Shown here piece by piece: positions 52,666 through 62,575 of a stretch of DNA of 64,000 bases. Every line of letters begins with the position of its first letter. Within the stretch, counting starts at the first letter, position 1. Position numbers and translations under genes: made by a program. The notes beneath the pieces are model-generated. The model was not told the origin of the DNA, ran no database searches, and worked only from the letters and a program-made list of their open reading frames with translations. The stretch covers positions 1-64,000 of the forward strand of contig NZ_JAUYZJ010000023.1 of the NCBI RefSeq assembly GCF_030700285.1. The letters are read 5' to 3'. This DNA is from Methylobacterium sp. NEAU K (GTDB lineage: Bacteria; Pseudomonadota; Alphaproteobacteria; Rhizobiales; Beijerinckiaceae).

Positions 52666-54354
52666 TCAGGTCGCCCGAACCACAACCTCCACGAGGTTGG
52701 CCCCCCCGGACTGGATCCCAGCCTCGATCGCCGGGGCGATGTCGGCCGCCCGGGTCACCCGCCGCGCCGGCACGCCCATGGAGGCGGCCAGTGCCAGGAA
52801 GTCGATGCGCGGGTCGGTGAGGTCCATGGCGATGAAGCGGTTGGCCCGCACCGAGGCGTAGTGCAACTGGCCCTTCATGAATGTCTTGAGGATGTTGTAC
52901 TCGGCGTTGTTGATCACCACGAAGGTGACCGGCAGTTTTTCGTGCGCGGCTGTCCACAGAGCCTGGGGCGAGTACATGGCGGCCCCGTCGCCCACGACGC
53001 AGACGACGGGCGCGCGGTCGAGTCCCAAAGAGAAGCCCACCGCGGCCGGCATGCCCCAGCCGAGCACGCCGCCGCGCATCGCCGCGTATTGGTGGGCGGA
53101 GGGGCTGTCGAGGAAGGTGCGCAGGTGGGTGAGCGTCGCGGGCGCCTCGTCGATGATGGTGGTCTGCGCCCCTACCGCGCGGGCCACCTCGCGGGCGGCG
53201 ACAAGCGGCGCGATCACCGGATCCTCGAACGCGGCGTCGGCCGCGGCGGCGAGCTTGCCCCGCCGCTCGGCCCGGGCCGCCGTCGCCGTCGCGCGCAGCG
53301 CCGCGAAGGTGCCGGCGCGGTCGGCCACCCGGACGGCCAGCAGAGGCAGCAGCGCGTCCAGCGAGGCCTGGATGTCGCCCACCGTCGACAGATTGGTGGC
53401 GTAGGTGCGGCCGAGATCGCGCACGTCCGCGGAGAGCTGGAACACCTGCGTCCCCGGCGGCACCGCCGAGACCTCCGAGTAGAGCACGGTGATCAGCGAT
53501 TTGCCGCCGAGCGCGAACACCGCGTCGTAGCGCCCGAGGATCTCGGCGATGGCATCGGCCCGGGTCGGCAGGTTGCCGGCCCAGAGCGGGTGGGCGGTGG
53601 GGAAGGGGATGTGGGCCGGCCAGGACGAGCCGTAGACCGGCGCCGCCAGCAGGTCGGCCAGCGCAACCATCTGGGCGGAGGCGTCCGAGGCGTCGATCTC
53701 GTCCCCGGCGATCAGCGCGAGGCGGCCGGGCGCGATGGCGGCGAGCTTGTCCGCCAGCCGGTCGAGGGAGCCCGCCACCGCCCGCTGGTCGATGGTCGAG
53801 GTCTCGCCCGCCGGCACCGCGGTCATCGCCTCCATCACGTCCATAGGCAGGGACAGGAAGACCGGGCCGGAGGGCGCGGCGGCGCAATCATGGAAGGCGC
53901 GGCGCAGGAGCACCGGGAGCTGGTCCGGGCTCGTGACCTCGCGGGCCCATTTCACCACCGGGTCGGCGATGGCGACGAGGTCGCCCATCAGCAGCGGGTC
54001 GGTGAGCGCGTGGCGCAGGTCCTGCTGCCCGGCGGTGACCACCAGCGGCGTGCCGGTGACCTGCGAGTTCACGAGCCCGCCCATGCCGTGGCCGAGGCCG
54101 CCGGCGGTGTGCAGGTTGAGGAAGGCCGGCCGCCGCGCGCCCTGCGCGTAGCCGTCGGCCATCGCTACCGCGGTCGCCTCCTGGAGAGCGAGGATGTAGC
54201 CGATGTCCTGCGCCTCGGTGAGCGCGTCGATGAGCGGCAGTTCGGTGGTGCCGGGATTGCCGAAGATGTAGCGGACCCCCTCCGAGCGCAGCACCTCCAG
54301 CAGCAGGTCGGCCCCCCGGCGGCGGCCGGCGGCTTCCACGGTCTCGATCGCCAT
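52666..54354 (-). CDS. Thiamine diphosphate-dependent enzyme, benzoylformate decarboxylase-like
   Basis: ThDP enzyme of 562 residues, closest in appearance to benzoylformate decarboxylase (FGNPGTTELP, YILALQEA, PAFLNLHTAGGLGHGMG). Catalytic Glu59 is present, and His82 matches the first active-site histidine. The position of the active-site serine is Thr36, and the second histidine of benzoylformate decarboxylase has no obvious counterpart (GGKSLITVLYSEV region). The cofactor motif GDGAAMYSPQALWTAA...VVINN is complete. The decarboxylase or lyase substrate is therefore open. GGAGGAGGG seven bases upstream fixes ATG 54354. The flavoprotein gene at 54443 lies upstream on the same strand, 88 bases away. 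Confidence 0.8.
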   Translation of the reverse strand: MAIETVEAAGRRRGADLLLEVLRSEGVRYIFGNPGTTELPLIDALTEAQDIGYILALQEATAVAMADGYAQGARRPAFLNLHTAGGLGHGMGGLVNSQVTGTPLVVTAGQQDLRHALTDPLLMGDLVAIADPVVKWAREVTSPDQLPVLLRRAFHDCAAAPSGPVFLSLPMDVMEAMTAVPAGETSTIDQRAVAGSLDRLADKLAAIAPGRLALIAGDEIDASDASAQMVALADLLAAPVYGSSWPAHIPFPTAHPLWAGNLPTRADAIAEILGRYDAVFALGGKSLITVLYSEVSAVPPGTQVFQLSADVRDLGRTYATNLSTVGDIQASLDALLPLLAVRVADRAGTFAALRATATAARAERRGKLAAAADAAFEDPVIAPLVAAREVARAVGAQTTIIDEAPATLTHLRTFLDSPSAHQYAAMRGGVLGWGMPAAVGFSLGLDRAPVVCVVGDGAAMYSPQALWTAAHEKLPVTFVVINNAEYNILKTFMKGQLHYASVRANRFIAMDLTDPRIDFLALAASMGVPARRVTRAADIAPAIEAGIQSGGANLVEVVVRAT

Positions 54355-54442
54355 GCGGATCCCTCCTCCGCGCCTCGGCGGAATCGGGGGGAGGCTAAAC
54401 CATGGGTGCGTCGGGGCAATGGCCGGGCGCTGCGAGCGCGTG

Positions 54443-55648
54443 TCAGGACCCGATCGGCAGGAGGAGGCCGGGCGCCAGCGACGCCGCGGCCCTGGGCCCA
54501 TCCTTCACCAGGCGAAGCGCCGTGCGGGCGAGGCGGTTGCGCAGGCGACGGGCTCGCCAGAGCGCGCCGGTCTCCACGGCGAGCCCGCGGGCGTAGAGGC
54601 TGGCGCGCAGGCTGCGCGCGTCGCAGGCCTGCTTGACCGGATCGTCGTAGAACGCCGCGATCTTGCCCCGGCTCATGCCGGGCGTGGCGAGCCAGGCCGG
54701 CACGTGGACCCGCGCGAGCCGGTCGGCGTCGGTGAGGAGCTTGCCGATCCCGGTGCCGGGGATCGGGCAGGCGGTCTGGAAGGCGTCGCCGATCAGCACC
54801 AGTCCATCGCGCCCCACGCCCTCGGCCCGGGCGAGGTCGATCGGCCGGACCTCCACGGGCCCGGCCACCGACAGGTCCGGGCAGTGCCGAGACAGCCGCG
54901 GCATCATCGCCCGCAGGGCCGCCTCCGGATCCCGGCGCAGGGCCGCGACCCAGGGCTCGCCGGGGTCGCGGTAGCAGAACAGGTTGGCCCGCATGACGTC
55001 CCCGATCGGGAACAGGGTCAGGTAGGCGTCGCGCCCGCCGAACCGCTCCGAGAAGTAGGTCATGGCCGGGAACGGGAAGCACGAGCGCGAGGCCGCCATG
55101 TCGAAGCCGACGGCCAGGGAGTGGCGCGGCCTGAGGGGGCGCTTGGCGATGCCGGCCTTGGCCAGCAGCGCCTGCCCGAGCCCGGTGGCGAGCACGACGA
55201 GGCGCGCCTCGATCCGGCGGCCGTCGCCCAGGGTGACCACCTGGCGATCCGGCCCGAGTTCGAGCTCGGCGACGCGGCCGGGAATCAGCAGCCCCTTCGG
55301 CAGGGCGTCCCGGACCGCCCCGACCAGCACGGGATAGGGCGCGCCCCATTCGCGGGCGGCCTCGCGGTAGGCGAGGCGGCCGTAGCGGACCACCGCGACC
55401 TCCTCGGTCGCCGTCGTGCAGGCGGCGAGCGCCGGGCCGAAGCCGAGCCCCTCGAACAGGGCCATCTGGTCGGCCCCGAATTTTTCCGCCCGGAAGTCGC
55501 GACGCGCCTCGCCGCGTTCGGCCTGGGCGTCGATCAGCGCGACCCGCGTCCCGGCGCGGGCGAGCGCCCCGGCCAGGCAGCTCCCGGCCAGCCCGGCCCC
55601 GACCACGGCCACGTCGTGGCGGTCCAACACGCTCTCCATCGCCGACAT
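54443..55648 (-). CDS. FAD-dependent oxidoreductase (UbiH/geranylgeranyl-reductase-like)
   Basis: Flavoprotein of about 401 residues. The FAD-binding fold opens with DVAVVGAGLAGSCLAGALARAG near residue 14. The middle has VVLATGLGQALLAKAG, and the flavin-contacting segment GDAFQTACPIPGTGIGKLL lies near residue 310. It resembles aromatic hydroxylases and geranylgeranyl reductases in general architecture, but I cannot name a substrate. ATG 55648 is chosen; ATG 55639 is three codons later. It precedes the ThDP enzyme gene on the same strand and the two may work in one pathway. Confidence 0.8.
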   Translation of the reverse strand: MSAMESVLDRHDVAVVGAGLAGSCLAGALARAGTRVALIDAQAERGEARRDFRAEKFGADQMALFEGLGFGPALAACTTATEEVAVVRYGRLAYREAAREWGAPYPVLVGAVRDALPKGLLIPGRVAELELGPDRQVVTLGDGRRIEARLVVLATGLGQALLAKAGIAKRPLRPRHSLAVGFDMAASRSCFPFPAMTYFSERFGGRDAYLTLFPIGDVMRANLFCYRDPGEPWVAALRRDPEAALRAMMPRLSRHCPDLSVAGPVEVRPIDLARAEGVGRDGLVLIGDAFQTACPIPGTGIGKLLTDADRLARVHVPAWLATPGMSRGKIAAFYDDPVKQACDARSLRASLYARGLAVETGALWRARRLRNRLARTALRLVKDGPRAAASLAPGLLLPIGS

Positions 55649-55777
55649 CCGAAAGTCGTCCCGTTCACGGGGCCGGTAATCGAACGCATGAATACGCCCG
55701 CATGGCAGCGATCGCGAAGTCCGCAAAGCGCGTACGTAATTTTTTCGGCGTCCGCAGAGATAGACTGAGAGCTCCTG

Positions 55778-55838
55778 ACAAAACGCCCGATCAGCGGGAG
55801 ACCTCCTACTGATCGCGACGGCACAGCGGGCGTTTTGT
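55778..55838. terminator. Long structured inverted repeat, probable bidirectional terminator
   Basis: Outer arms ACAAAACGCCCG (55778-55789) and CGGGCGTTTTGT (55827-55838) are perfectly complementary. Inside are ATCAG/CTGAT (55790-55794 with 55809-55813) and a GGAG...CTCC core. Outer arms of the AAAACGCCCG...CGGGCGTTTT type are typical of intrinsic terminators acting both ways. It lies downstream of the LysR gene's stop and upstream of the flavoprotein start. Confidence 0.6.
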
Positions 55839-55943
55839 GAGGGGCGCTTACATGGCAGCATCCGCGACTCTAGGCCGCCTCATCTTCTGATTGAATCGCT
55901 GCAGCTTGCCCGGATCCATGGCACCCAGCACGGATCCGCGGCC

Positions 55944-56828
55944 TCACGCCCGCAACTGCGCCACGAAGGCGCGCATGAACGGCGGCAGACCGTCGAGATC
56001 GCGCAGGCACAGGGTCAGGTCGCGCCGCGCCCAGGCGTCGGAGAGCGGCACCACCGCGATGGCGAGCCCCTGGGCCGCCCGGGCGGCCGCGCTCTCGGGC
56101 AGGACCGCGATCCCGACCCGGGCCTCGACGAGGCGGCAGACCGCGTCGAAGCCGCGCAATTGCACCCGCAGGCGCATGGGCCGCCCCTCCCGGACCGCCT
56201 GGGCGACCAGGAACCGGCTGATCGCGCTGCGCCGATCCAGGCCGACGAGATCATGGCCGAGCACCTCGGCGAAGGGGATCCCCGTGCGCGCCGCCAAGGG
56301 ATGATCTCGGGCCGCCACCAGCACGAACCGATCCTCCCGGAACGGGAAGGTCTGGAGCGAGCCGGTATCGACCGTGCCGGACAGGATGCCGAGATCGGCC
56401 GCGCCCTCGGCCACCAGCCCGACGATCTCGTCGGAGGTGCGCTCGTCGATCTCGACGCCGATCCCGGGATGAGCGGCCAGGAAGGCCGAGAGCGCGTCGG
56501 GCAGGAACTCGGTGAGCGCATTGGTGTTGGCCAGCACCCGGATCTGGCCGACCGCCCCCCCCGAGAACACCGACATCTCCTCGCGCAGCCGCTCCACGCC
56601 GGCCAGGACCTCCCGGGCATGGACCAGGAGCGCGCGCCCGGCAGGGGTCGCGCAGACGCCCTGCCGGCTCCGGGTCAGGAGCGCGGCGCCGAGAGATTCC
56701 TCCATCGACCGGATCCGCGTCGAGGCGGCCGCCAGGGCGAGGTTGGCGCGCGCCGCCCCATGGGTGATCGAGCCGGCCTCGACCACGTGCCGGAACAGGC
56801 CGAGATCGACCAGATCGAACCGGATCAT
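55944..56828 (-). CDS. LysR-family transcriptional regulator
   Basis: Regulator of 294 residues. The N-terminal winged helix-turn-helix (LGLFRHVVEAGSITHGAAR, LALAAASTRIRSMEESLGAALLTR) is typical of LysR. The C-terminal inducer-binding domain follows (VGQIRVLANTNALTEFLP, AADLGILSGTVDTGSLQ). GGAGAGGG lies about eleven bases before ATG 56828. It is divergent from the HD-GYP gene but more than 600 bases away, and co-directional with the flavoprotein and ThDP genes. Its target and inducer are unknown. Confidence 0.9.
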   Translation of the reverse strand: MIRFDLVDLGLFRHVVEAGSITHGAARANLALAAASTRIRSMEESLGAALLTRSRQGVCATPAGRALLVHAREVLAGVERLREEMSVFSGGAVGQIRVLANTNALTEFLPDALSAFLAAHPGIGVEIDERTSDEIVGLVAEGAADLGILSGTVDTGSLQTFPFREDRFVLVAARDHPLAARTGIPFAEVLGHDLVGLDRRSAISRFLVAQAVREGRPMRLRVQLRGFDAVCRLVEARVGIAVLPESAAARAAQGLAIAVVPLSDAWARRDLTLCLRDLDGLPPFMRAFVAQLRA

Positions 56829-57440
56829 CGCCCAGGTGCCCTCTCCGCACGCCACCCGCGCCGACCGCCGCGCGCGGCCCCGCCCCGTCGTGTCGCGATG
56901 CCCCGCGACGGTAGCGTCGCACCGCTTGCGTGTCAGCGTCCCCGGGCATCTTCTCGAAGACATCGACCGGGTCGCCCCGCCCCCAAGCAGGTTCCGACAG
57001 ACCACTATCGGCGCGCCAGGAACGAATGGAGAGCGCCTGTCTTCATATATGAACGCGCATTATGTCTCTCCTATAACAATCTTACAATATACATATCTAA
57101 TCATCGCGCAATTGGACGCGAAGAGACCATGACTTTCACTATCGGGATAAATTTGGAATCGATTCGAGAATTATTTACTCCTCTTTAACGGGCAACAATT
57201 CAACCGTATGCTACCGTCCCCGAATCCGTTTGGGTCGGGTGCGGCACCTGCACCGCGATCGTCACTGGACCAGGCCATGACCGACTTCGGCGATACAGAT
57301 CCGCGTTTGACCAGCGGGAGGATTCCCGCGGCGGGGGGCGCCCTCTGCCGCAGCGCTGCGGGACCGTGGCCGTGCGCCTCCGGCGCGCCGCGCCGCCCGT
57401 CCCGCGCCGGAACCCTGCCCGCCGAGCGAGTCGAGACCCG
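56829..57440. other. Intergenic region with AT-rich island and a possible micro-ORF
   Basis: The 612 bases between the LysR gene and the HD-GYP gene hold an AT-rich island (about 57040-57200). It contains a 19-codon frame at 57129-57188 preceded by GAAGAG, with codons rare in this genome (TTA, ATA). A 13-base stretch at 57110-57122 recurs with one mismatch in the island before the chemoreceptor. The rest is GC-rich without a supported gene. Confidence 0.4.
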
Positions 57441-58637
<1,197 letters not shown>

Positions 58638-58685
58638 CGCCGCGGGCAATGGTGCTGATGTCGGCGCATCTGTGAAAATCACGGC

Positions 58686-58710
58686 TTCAGAAGGTCTTCG
58701 ACCTTTGGAA
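58686..58710 (+). terminator. Hairpin after the HD-GYP gene
   Basis: Arms TTCAGAAGGTC and GACCTTTGGAA pair with two mismatches around a TTC loop, 49 bases after the stop. The flanks (AAAATCACGG before and CCTTTGGAAACCCG inside) resemble the mntH terminator read on the opposite strand, so this may be a shared repeat used as a terminator. Confidence 0.5.
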
Positions 58711-58775
58711 ACCCGATCGCGGGCCTCGATCCGAACGCGGGTGACGCGCGGCGCCGGCACGCCTAACCTGCCCCC

Positions 58776-59801
58776 ATGCGCGTCTTCCACACCGCCGACT
58801 CCGCCCGGCACGATCCCGAACGCTATCTGCGGCGCGGCACGCCGATCCCGCATCCCGAGCAGGCCGCGCGCTACGCCATCCTGCACGCGGCGGCCCGGGA
58901 CGGCGGACACGACCTCGCCGCCCCCGGCGACCACGGCCTCGACCCGATCCTGGCCTTACACGATCCCGGCTACGTCACCTTCCTGGCCGAGGCCTGGGCG
59001 CGCCGGGCGGAGATGCCCGGCATCGGCGACGAGATCCTGACCGGCTGCTTCGCCCGGCCGCAGATGCACCGGAAGCCCGCCGGCCTGCTCGGGCTCGCCG
59101 GCCTCTACACCGCCGACACCTCGACGCCGATCCGGGCGGGCACCTGGGCGGCGGTCTACGGCGCGGCGCAATGCGCCGTCGCGGCCGCCGACGCGGCGCG
59201 GGAGATCGGCCACGCCTACGCCCTGTGCAGGCCGCCCGGCCACCACGCCTACGCGGAGTCCGCCGGCGGCTTCTGCTTCCTCAACAACAGCGCGATCGCG
59301 GCCGGGCGGATGCTGGCGGCCGGAGGCGGCCCCGTGGCGATCCTCGACATCGACGTGCACCACGGCAACGGCACGCAGGGGATCTTTTACGCCCGCGCGG
59401 ACGTGGTCACGGTCTCGGTCCACGCGGACCCGTCGGACTACTTTCCGTTCTATGCCGGCTACGCCGACGAGACCGGGGCGGGGATGGGGGCCGGGCTCAA
59501 CCGCAACCTGCCGCTGCCGCCGGGCTCCGGCGACGCGCCCTGGCTCGCGGCCGTGGAGGCGGGCCTCGCGACGATCGCGGCACACAGGCCGCGGGGGCTG
59601 GTGGTGGCGCTGGGCCTCGACGCCTCAGCGGACGACCCGATCGGCGCGCTCACGGTGACCCGGGCCGGGTTCGCCGCGGCGGCGCAGCTTGTCGCCCGGG
59701 CCGGGCTGCCCACCGCGATCGTCCAGGAGGGCGGCTACCTCTGCGCGGCCTTGCCGGAGAACCTGGCGGCGTTCCTGGCCGCCTTCGACGCGGCCCGCTG
59801 A
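58776..59801 (+). CDS. Histone deacetylase-family acetylpolyamine amidohydrolase
   Basis: Zinc amidohydrolase of 341 residues in the arginase/deacetylase fold. Conserved positions line up with the characterised acetylpolyamine amidohydrolase at an offset of two residues. His156-His157 lie in RPPGHHA, Asp193 and His195 in DIDVHHGNGTQ, Asp282 in LGLDAS, and the transition-state tyrosine Tyr321 in QEGGYL. It probably deacetylates acetylated polyamines or related amines. A permease gene follows at 59972 and could handle the substrate, but a putative operator separates them. The deacetylase class is certain; the substrate is inferred. Confidence 0.88.
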   Translation: MRVFHTADSARHDPERYLRRGTPIPHPEQAARYAILHAAARDGGHDLAAPGDHGLDPILALHDPGYVTFLAEAWARRAEMPGIGDEILTGCFARPQMHRKPAGLLGLAGLYTADTSTPIRAGTWAAVYGAAQCAVAAADAAREIGHAYALCRPPGHHAYAESAGGFCFLNNSAIAAGRMLAAGGGPVAILDIDVHHGNGTQGIFYARADVVTVSVHADPSDYFPFYAGYADETGAGMGAGLNRNLPLPPGSGDAPWLAAVEAGLATIAAHRPRGLVVALGLDASADDPIGALTVTRAGFAAAAQLVARAGLPTAIVQEGGYLCAALPENLAAFLAAFDAAR

Positions 59802-59908
59802 GCGCCGGCTCCGCCCGACGCGAAGACCGGGCGTCGCGATACGAATACCGTGCAGTGCGACCCGAATGTGATAGCCGGAGGCCCGGCGCGCGCCGACATG
59901 GCGCGTGC

Positions 59909-59924
59909 GACCTGTATACCGGTC
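59909..59924. promoter_or_regulatory. Candidate operator before the MFS gene
   Basis: A 16-base near-palindrome, GACCTGTATACCGGTC, has a single mismatched symmetry pair and lies about 50 bases before the MFS start. It resembles GntR-type operators with a TATA-like centre. No regulator gene is adjacent, so the binding protein is unknown. Confidence 0.35.
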
Positions 59925-59971
59925 GGAAAGGGCGCCGCTTCGACGTGCGTCCCGGGAGGAGGAACAGAGCG

Positions 59972-61321
59972 ATGACCGCGGGCGACGTCCGGCTGCGCGA
60001 GGCGGCCAGCGCACCCTGGTACGCGGGTGTCACCCCGCGCCACTGGCGCATTCTCTGGGGCAGCTATCTCGGCTGGATCTTCGACGGCTACGAGGCGGTC
60101 GCCCTGATCTACGCCCTGCGCCCGGCACTGGCCTCGATCCTCACCCCCGAGCAGGCCCAGGCGCCGGCCTATTACGTGGGACTGGCCATCGGCATCACGC
60201 TGCTCGGCTGGGGCATCGGCGGCCTGATGGGCGGCATCGCGGCCGACTACATCGGCCGCAAGCGCATGATGATGATCTCCATCCTGGGCTACGCGGTCTT
60301 CACGGGGCTGACCGCCTTCGCGGGGAGCTTCGCGCAGCTCGCGATCCTGCGGTTCATCACCGGGCTCGCGATCGGCTCGGAATGGTCCACCGGCATCGCC
60401 CTCGTGGCCGAGACATGGCCGAACCGGGCGCGGCCGAAGGGCTGCGGCTTCCTGCAGTCGGGCTTCGGCGGCGGCGCGGTGCTGGCCGCCATCGTGTGGG
60501 CTGTGCTGGCCGCCTTCGACCCGCTCGGCAAGGATTCGTGGCGGATCATGTTCGCCCTCGGCGCGCTCCCGGCCTTCGTCTGCCTGTACCTCCGGCGGGC
60601 GCTCGAGGAATCCGAGCAATGGATGCAGGCGCTCAAGCAGCAGCGCTGGGCCGCCACAGCGGAGGATGCCGGCCACGCCCCGCGGACCGCGCAGCGCCCG
60701 TTCACACTGGCCGAAATCTTCCGGGAGCCGGAGAGCCGGCGTCGGGTGCTGCTGGCCACCGCCATGTCGTTTGCCACAACCGTCGGCTGGTGGGCAGTCT
60801 CGTCCTGGCTGCCGGCCTACACGGAGGCGCTGGCCAAGGCCGCGGGCGAGCCGGCCAACGTCTGGGGCCCGCGCATGGGCATCATCTACAATATCGGGGC
60901 GATCACCGCCTACGTGCTCTCCGGCTTCGTCGCCGACGCGATCGGGCGGCGCGCCTTCCTGCTGGCGACCTATCTCGGCTGCATCGTCACCTCGCTCGCC
61001 TGCTATCTCTGGACGGGCGGGCTGGTGCCGTTCCTGGGGCTCGCCTTCCTGAACGGGTTCTTCACCCTGGGCTTCGCCTTCTCGTGGATGGCGATCTACC
61101 TGGTGGAGCTGTTCACGCCCGCGGTCCGGGCCACCGCGGCGAGCTTCGTGTTCAACGGGGCGCGGCTGATTGCCTGGGTCTTCCCGATCATCGCCGGGCA
61201 GATCGTGACCCTGTCGGGGGGCGTGGCGGCGGCGGCGCTGACCATGTCGAGCGTCTACGTGGTCGGCCTCATCGTGCCGTGGTTCATGCCGGAGACGACC
61301 GGGAAGCCGCTCCCGGAATGA
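59972..61321 (+). CDS. Major facilitator superfamily transporter
   Basis: Inner-membrane permease of 449 residues with twelve predicted helices. The stretch LGWIFDGYEAVALIYALRPAL in helix 1 and the loop motif GIAADYIGRKRMMM (between helices 2 and 3) are those of the metabolite:H+ and aromatic-acid:H+ symporters. FITGLAIGSEWSTGIALVAE is the helix 4 signature. GGAGGA lies about ten bases upstream. The substrate may be an organic acid or polyamine-related compound, but this is not shown by sequence. It may belong with the preceding amidohydrolase. Confidence 0.88.
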   Translation: MTAGDVRLREAASAPWYAGVTPRHWRILWGSYLGWIFDGYEAVALIYALRPALASILTPEQAQAPAYYVGLAIGITLLGWGIGGLMGGIAADYIGRKRMMMISILGYAVFTGLTAFAGSFAQLAILRFITGLAIGSEWSTGIALVAETWPNRARPKGCGFLQSGFGGGAVLAAIVWAVLAAFDPLGKDSWRIMFALGALPAFVCLYLRRALEESEQWMQALKQQRWAATAEDAGHAPRTAQRPFTLAEIFREPESRRRVLLATAMSFATTVGWWAVSSWLPAYTEALAKAAGEPANVWGPRMGIIYNIGAITAYVLSGFVADAIGRRAFLLATYLGCIVTSLACYLWTGGLVPFLGLAFLNGFFTLGFAFSWMAIYLVELFTPAVRATAASFVFNGARLIAWVFPIIAGQIVTLSGGVAAAALTMSSVYVVGLIVPWFMPETTGKPLPE

Positions 61322-61588
61322 CCGCTTCGGATCCCTCCCCGCAACGCGGAAGGGGGGCCCGCGCGTCGGCGGGGGGCGGGATCGGGGAAGGCCCTCTGTC
61401 CCGCCAGGCGATCCTGCGCCGCCCCTAGCCCTTGCGGGACGGCGTTGGAGGCGGGCTGGTTCCGGAATCGATCGCGGCGGGGCCGCCCGCGCCCCCCTCC
61501 GCACAATCGGGAGGGGAAACGCGCCGTATCTCAGACGCTCGCACCCGGCCCCGCTCTATGCACCCGCGGGGAGGCGCGAAGGGCCTGA

Positions 61589-62296
61589 TTAATCCTCGTC
61601 GTCCTCGTCCTGGTGCCGGCCCTTGAGCTTGGCGAAGACCGAATCGGCGTCGATCCGCTCCTCGCGGCCGCCATGCTCGTCCGCCTCCTCGTGCGCGGGC
61701 TCCCGGGCCGTGGAGACTTCCGTGGGCAGGAGCGAGGCGCCGGCCTCGGCCGCCACCGCGGCCGGGCGGTCGGCCGCCGCGCGCTGGACCTCGAAGTCGA
61801 GGTTGATCTGGGTGGTCAGGCCCAGCGTCACCGGGTCCATCGGCTGGAGCGAGCCGGAATTCCAGTGGGTGCGCTCGCGGATCTGCTGGATCGTCGACTT
61901 GGTGGTGCCCACCAGGCGGATGATCTGCGAATCCTTTAGCTCGGGGTGGTTGCGCAGCAGCCACAGGATGGCGTTGGGCCGGTCCTGGCGGCGCGAGAGC
62001 GGGGTGTAGCGCGGGCCCTTGGTGGTGCGCTTCACCTCCGGCAGCTTCACCTTCGAGACGGCGGGCTTGAGCTTGTAGTGCGGCGCCTTCTGGGCCTTCT
62101 CGATCTCGTCGCGGGTGAGCTGGCCCGTGGCGACCGGATCGAGCCCCTTGATGCCGGCCGCGACCTCGCCGTCGGCGATGCCCTTCACCTCCAGCGGGTG
62201 CAGCTTGCAGAAGTCGGCGATCTGCTCGAAGGCCAGCGAGGTGTTCTCGACCAGCCACACGGCGGTCGCCTTCGGCATCAGCGGACCTTGGGACAT
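61589..62296 (-). CDS. trcR: TrcR-type cell cycle transcriptional regulator (DUF1013)
   Basis: Protein of 235 residues in the DUF1013 family, restricted to alphaproteobacteria. In Caulobacter the homologue TrcR associates with RNA polymerase and tunes cell-cycle promoters. Two helix-turn-helix-like parts are visible: AVWLVENTSLAFEQIADFCKLHPLEV near residue 10 (as family block) and AILWLLRNHPELKDSQIIRLVGTTKSTIQQIRERTHW near 108. The C-terminus is acidic (DEDDED). ATG 62296 has GAGAG upstream. It lies downstream of the hydrolase gene on the same strand, 279 bases away. Confidence 0.93.
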   Translation of the reverse strand: MSQGPLMPKATAVWLVENTSLAFEQIADFCKLHPLEVKGIADGEVAAGIKGLDPVATGQLTRDEIEKAQKAPHYKLKPAVSKVKLPEVKRTTKGPRYTPLSRRQDRPNAILWLLRNHPELKDSQIIRLVGTTKSTIQQIRERTHWNSGSLQPMDPVTLGLTTQINLDFEVQRAAADRPAAVAAEAGASLLPTEVSTAREPAHEEADEHGGREERIDADSVFAKLKGRHQDEDDED

Positions 62297-62575
62297 GTCT
62301 CTCGTGCTCCGGCCTGGCGGGACGGGGACCGGGCATCGGGCCGCGGGCTCCGGATGGATGATCCGGAAGTCCCGTCTCACGCTGTCGAATGGGGATGGGC
62401 CACTATAGGGCCGGCCGGTGAGTGGCGCAATCGCGGGTTGGGCGGTTCGCGCGTCGAGCCGGGTCGCCTCCTCGGCGCCGGTGGCCTCGACCGAGGCCGG
62501 GCTTTCGTCGGCGCGCGTGGGGAGCCCGCACGAGGCCGGGCGGCGCCGGCCCGCTCCGCCGGCGTCGCGGCCGCG

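Noticed and set aside
52861..54636. Plus-strand frame opposite the ThDP enzyme
   Set aside because: Antisense shadow with no motif; the ThDP cofactor motif is on the minus strand.
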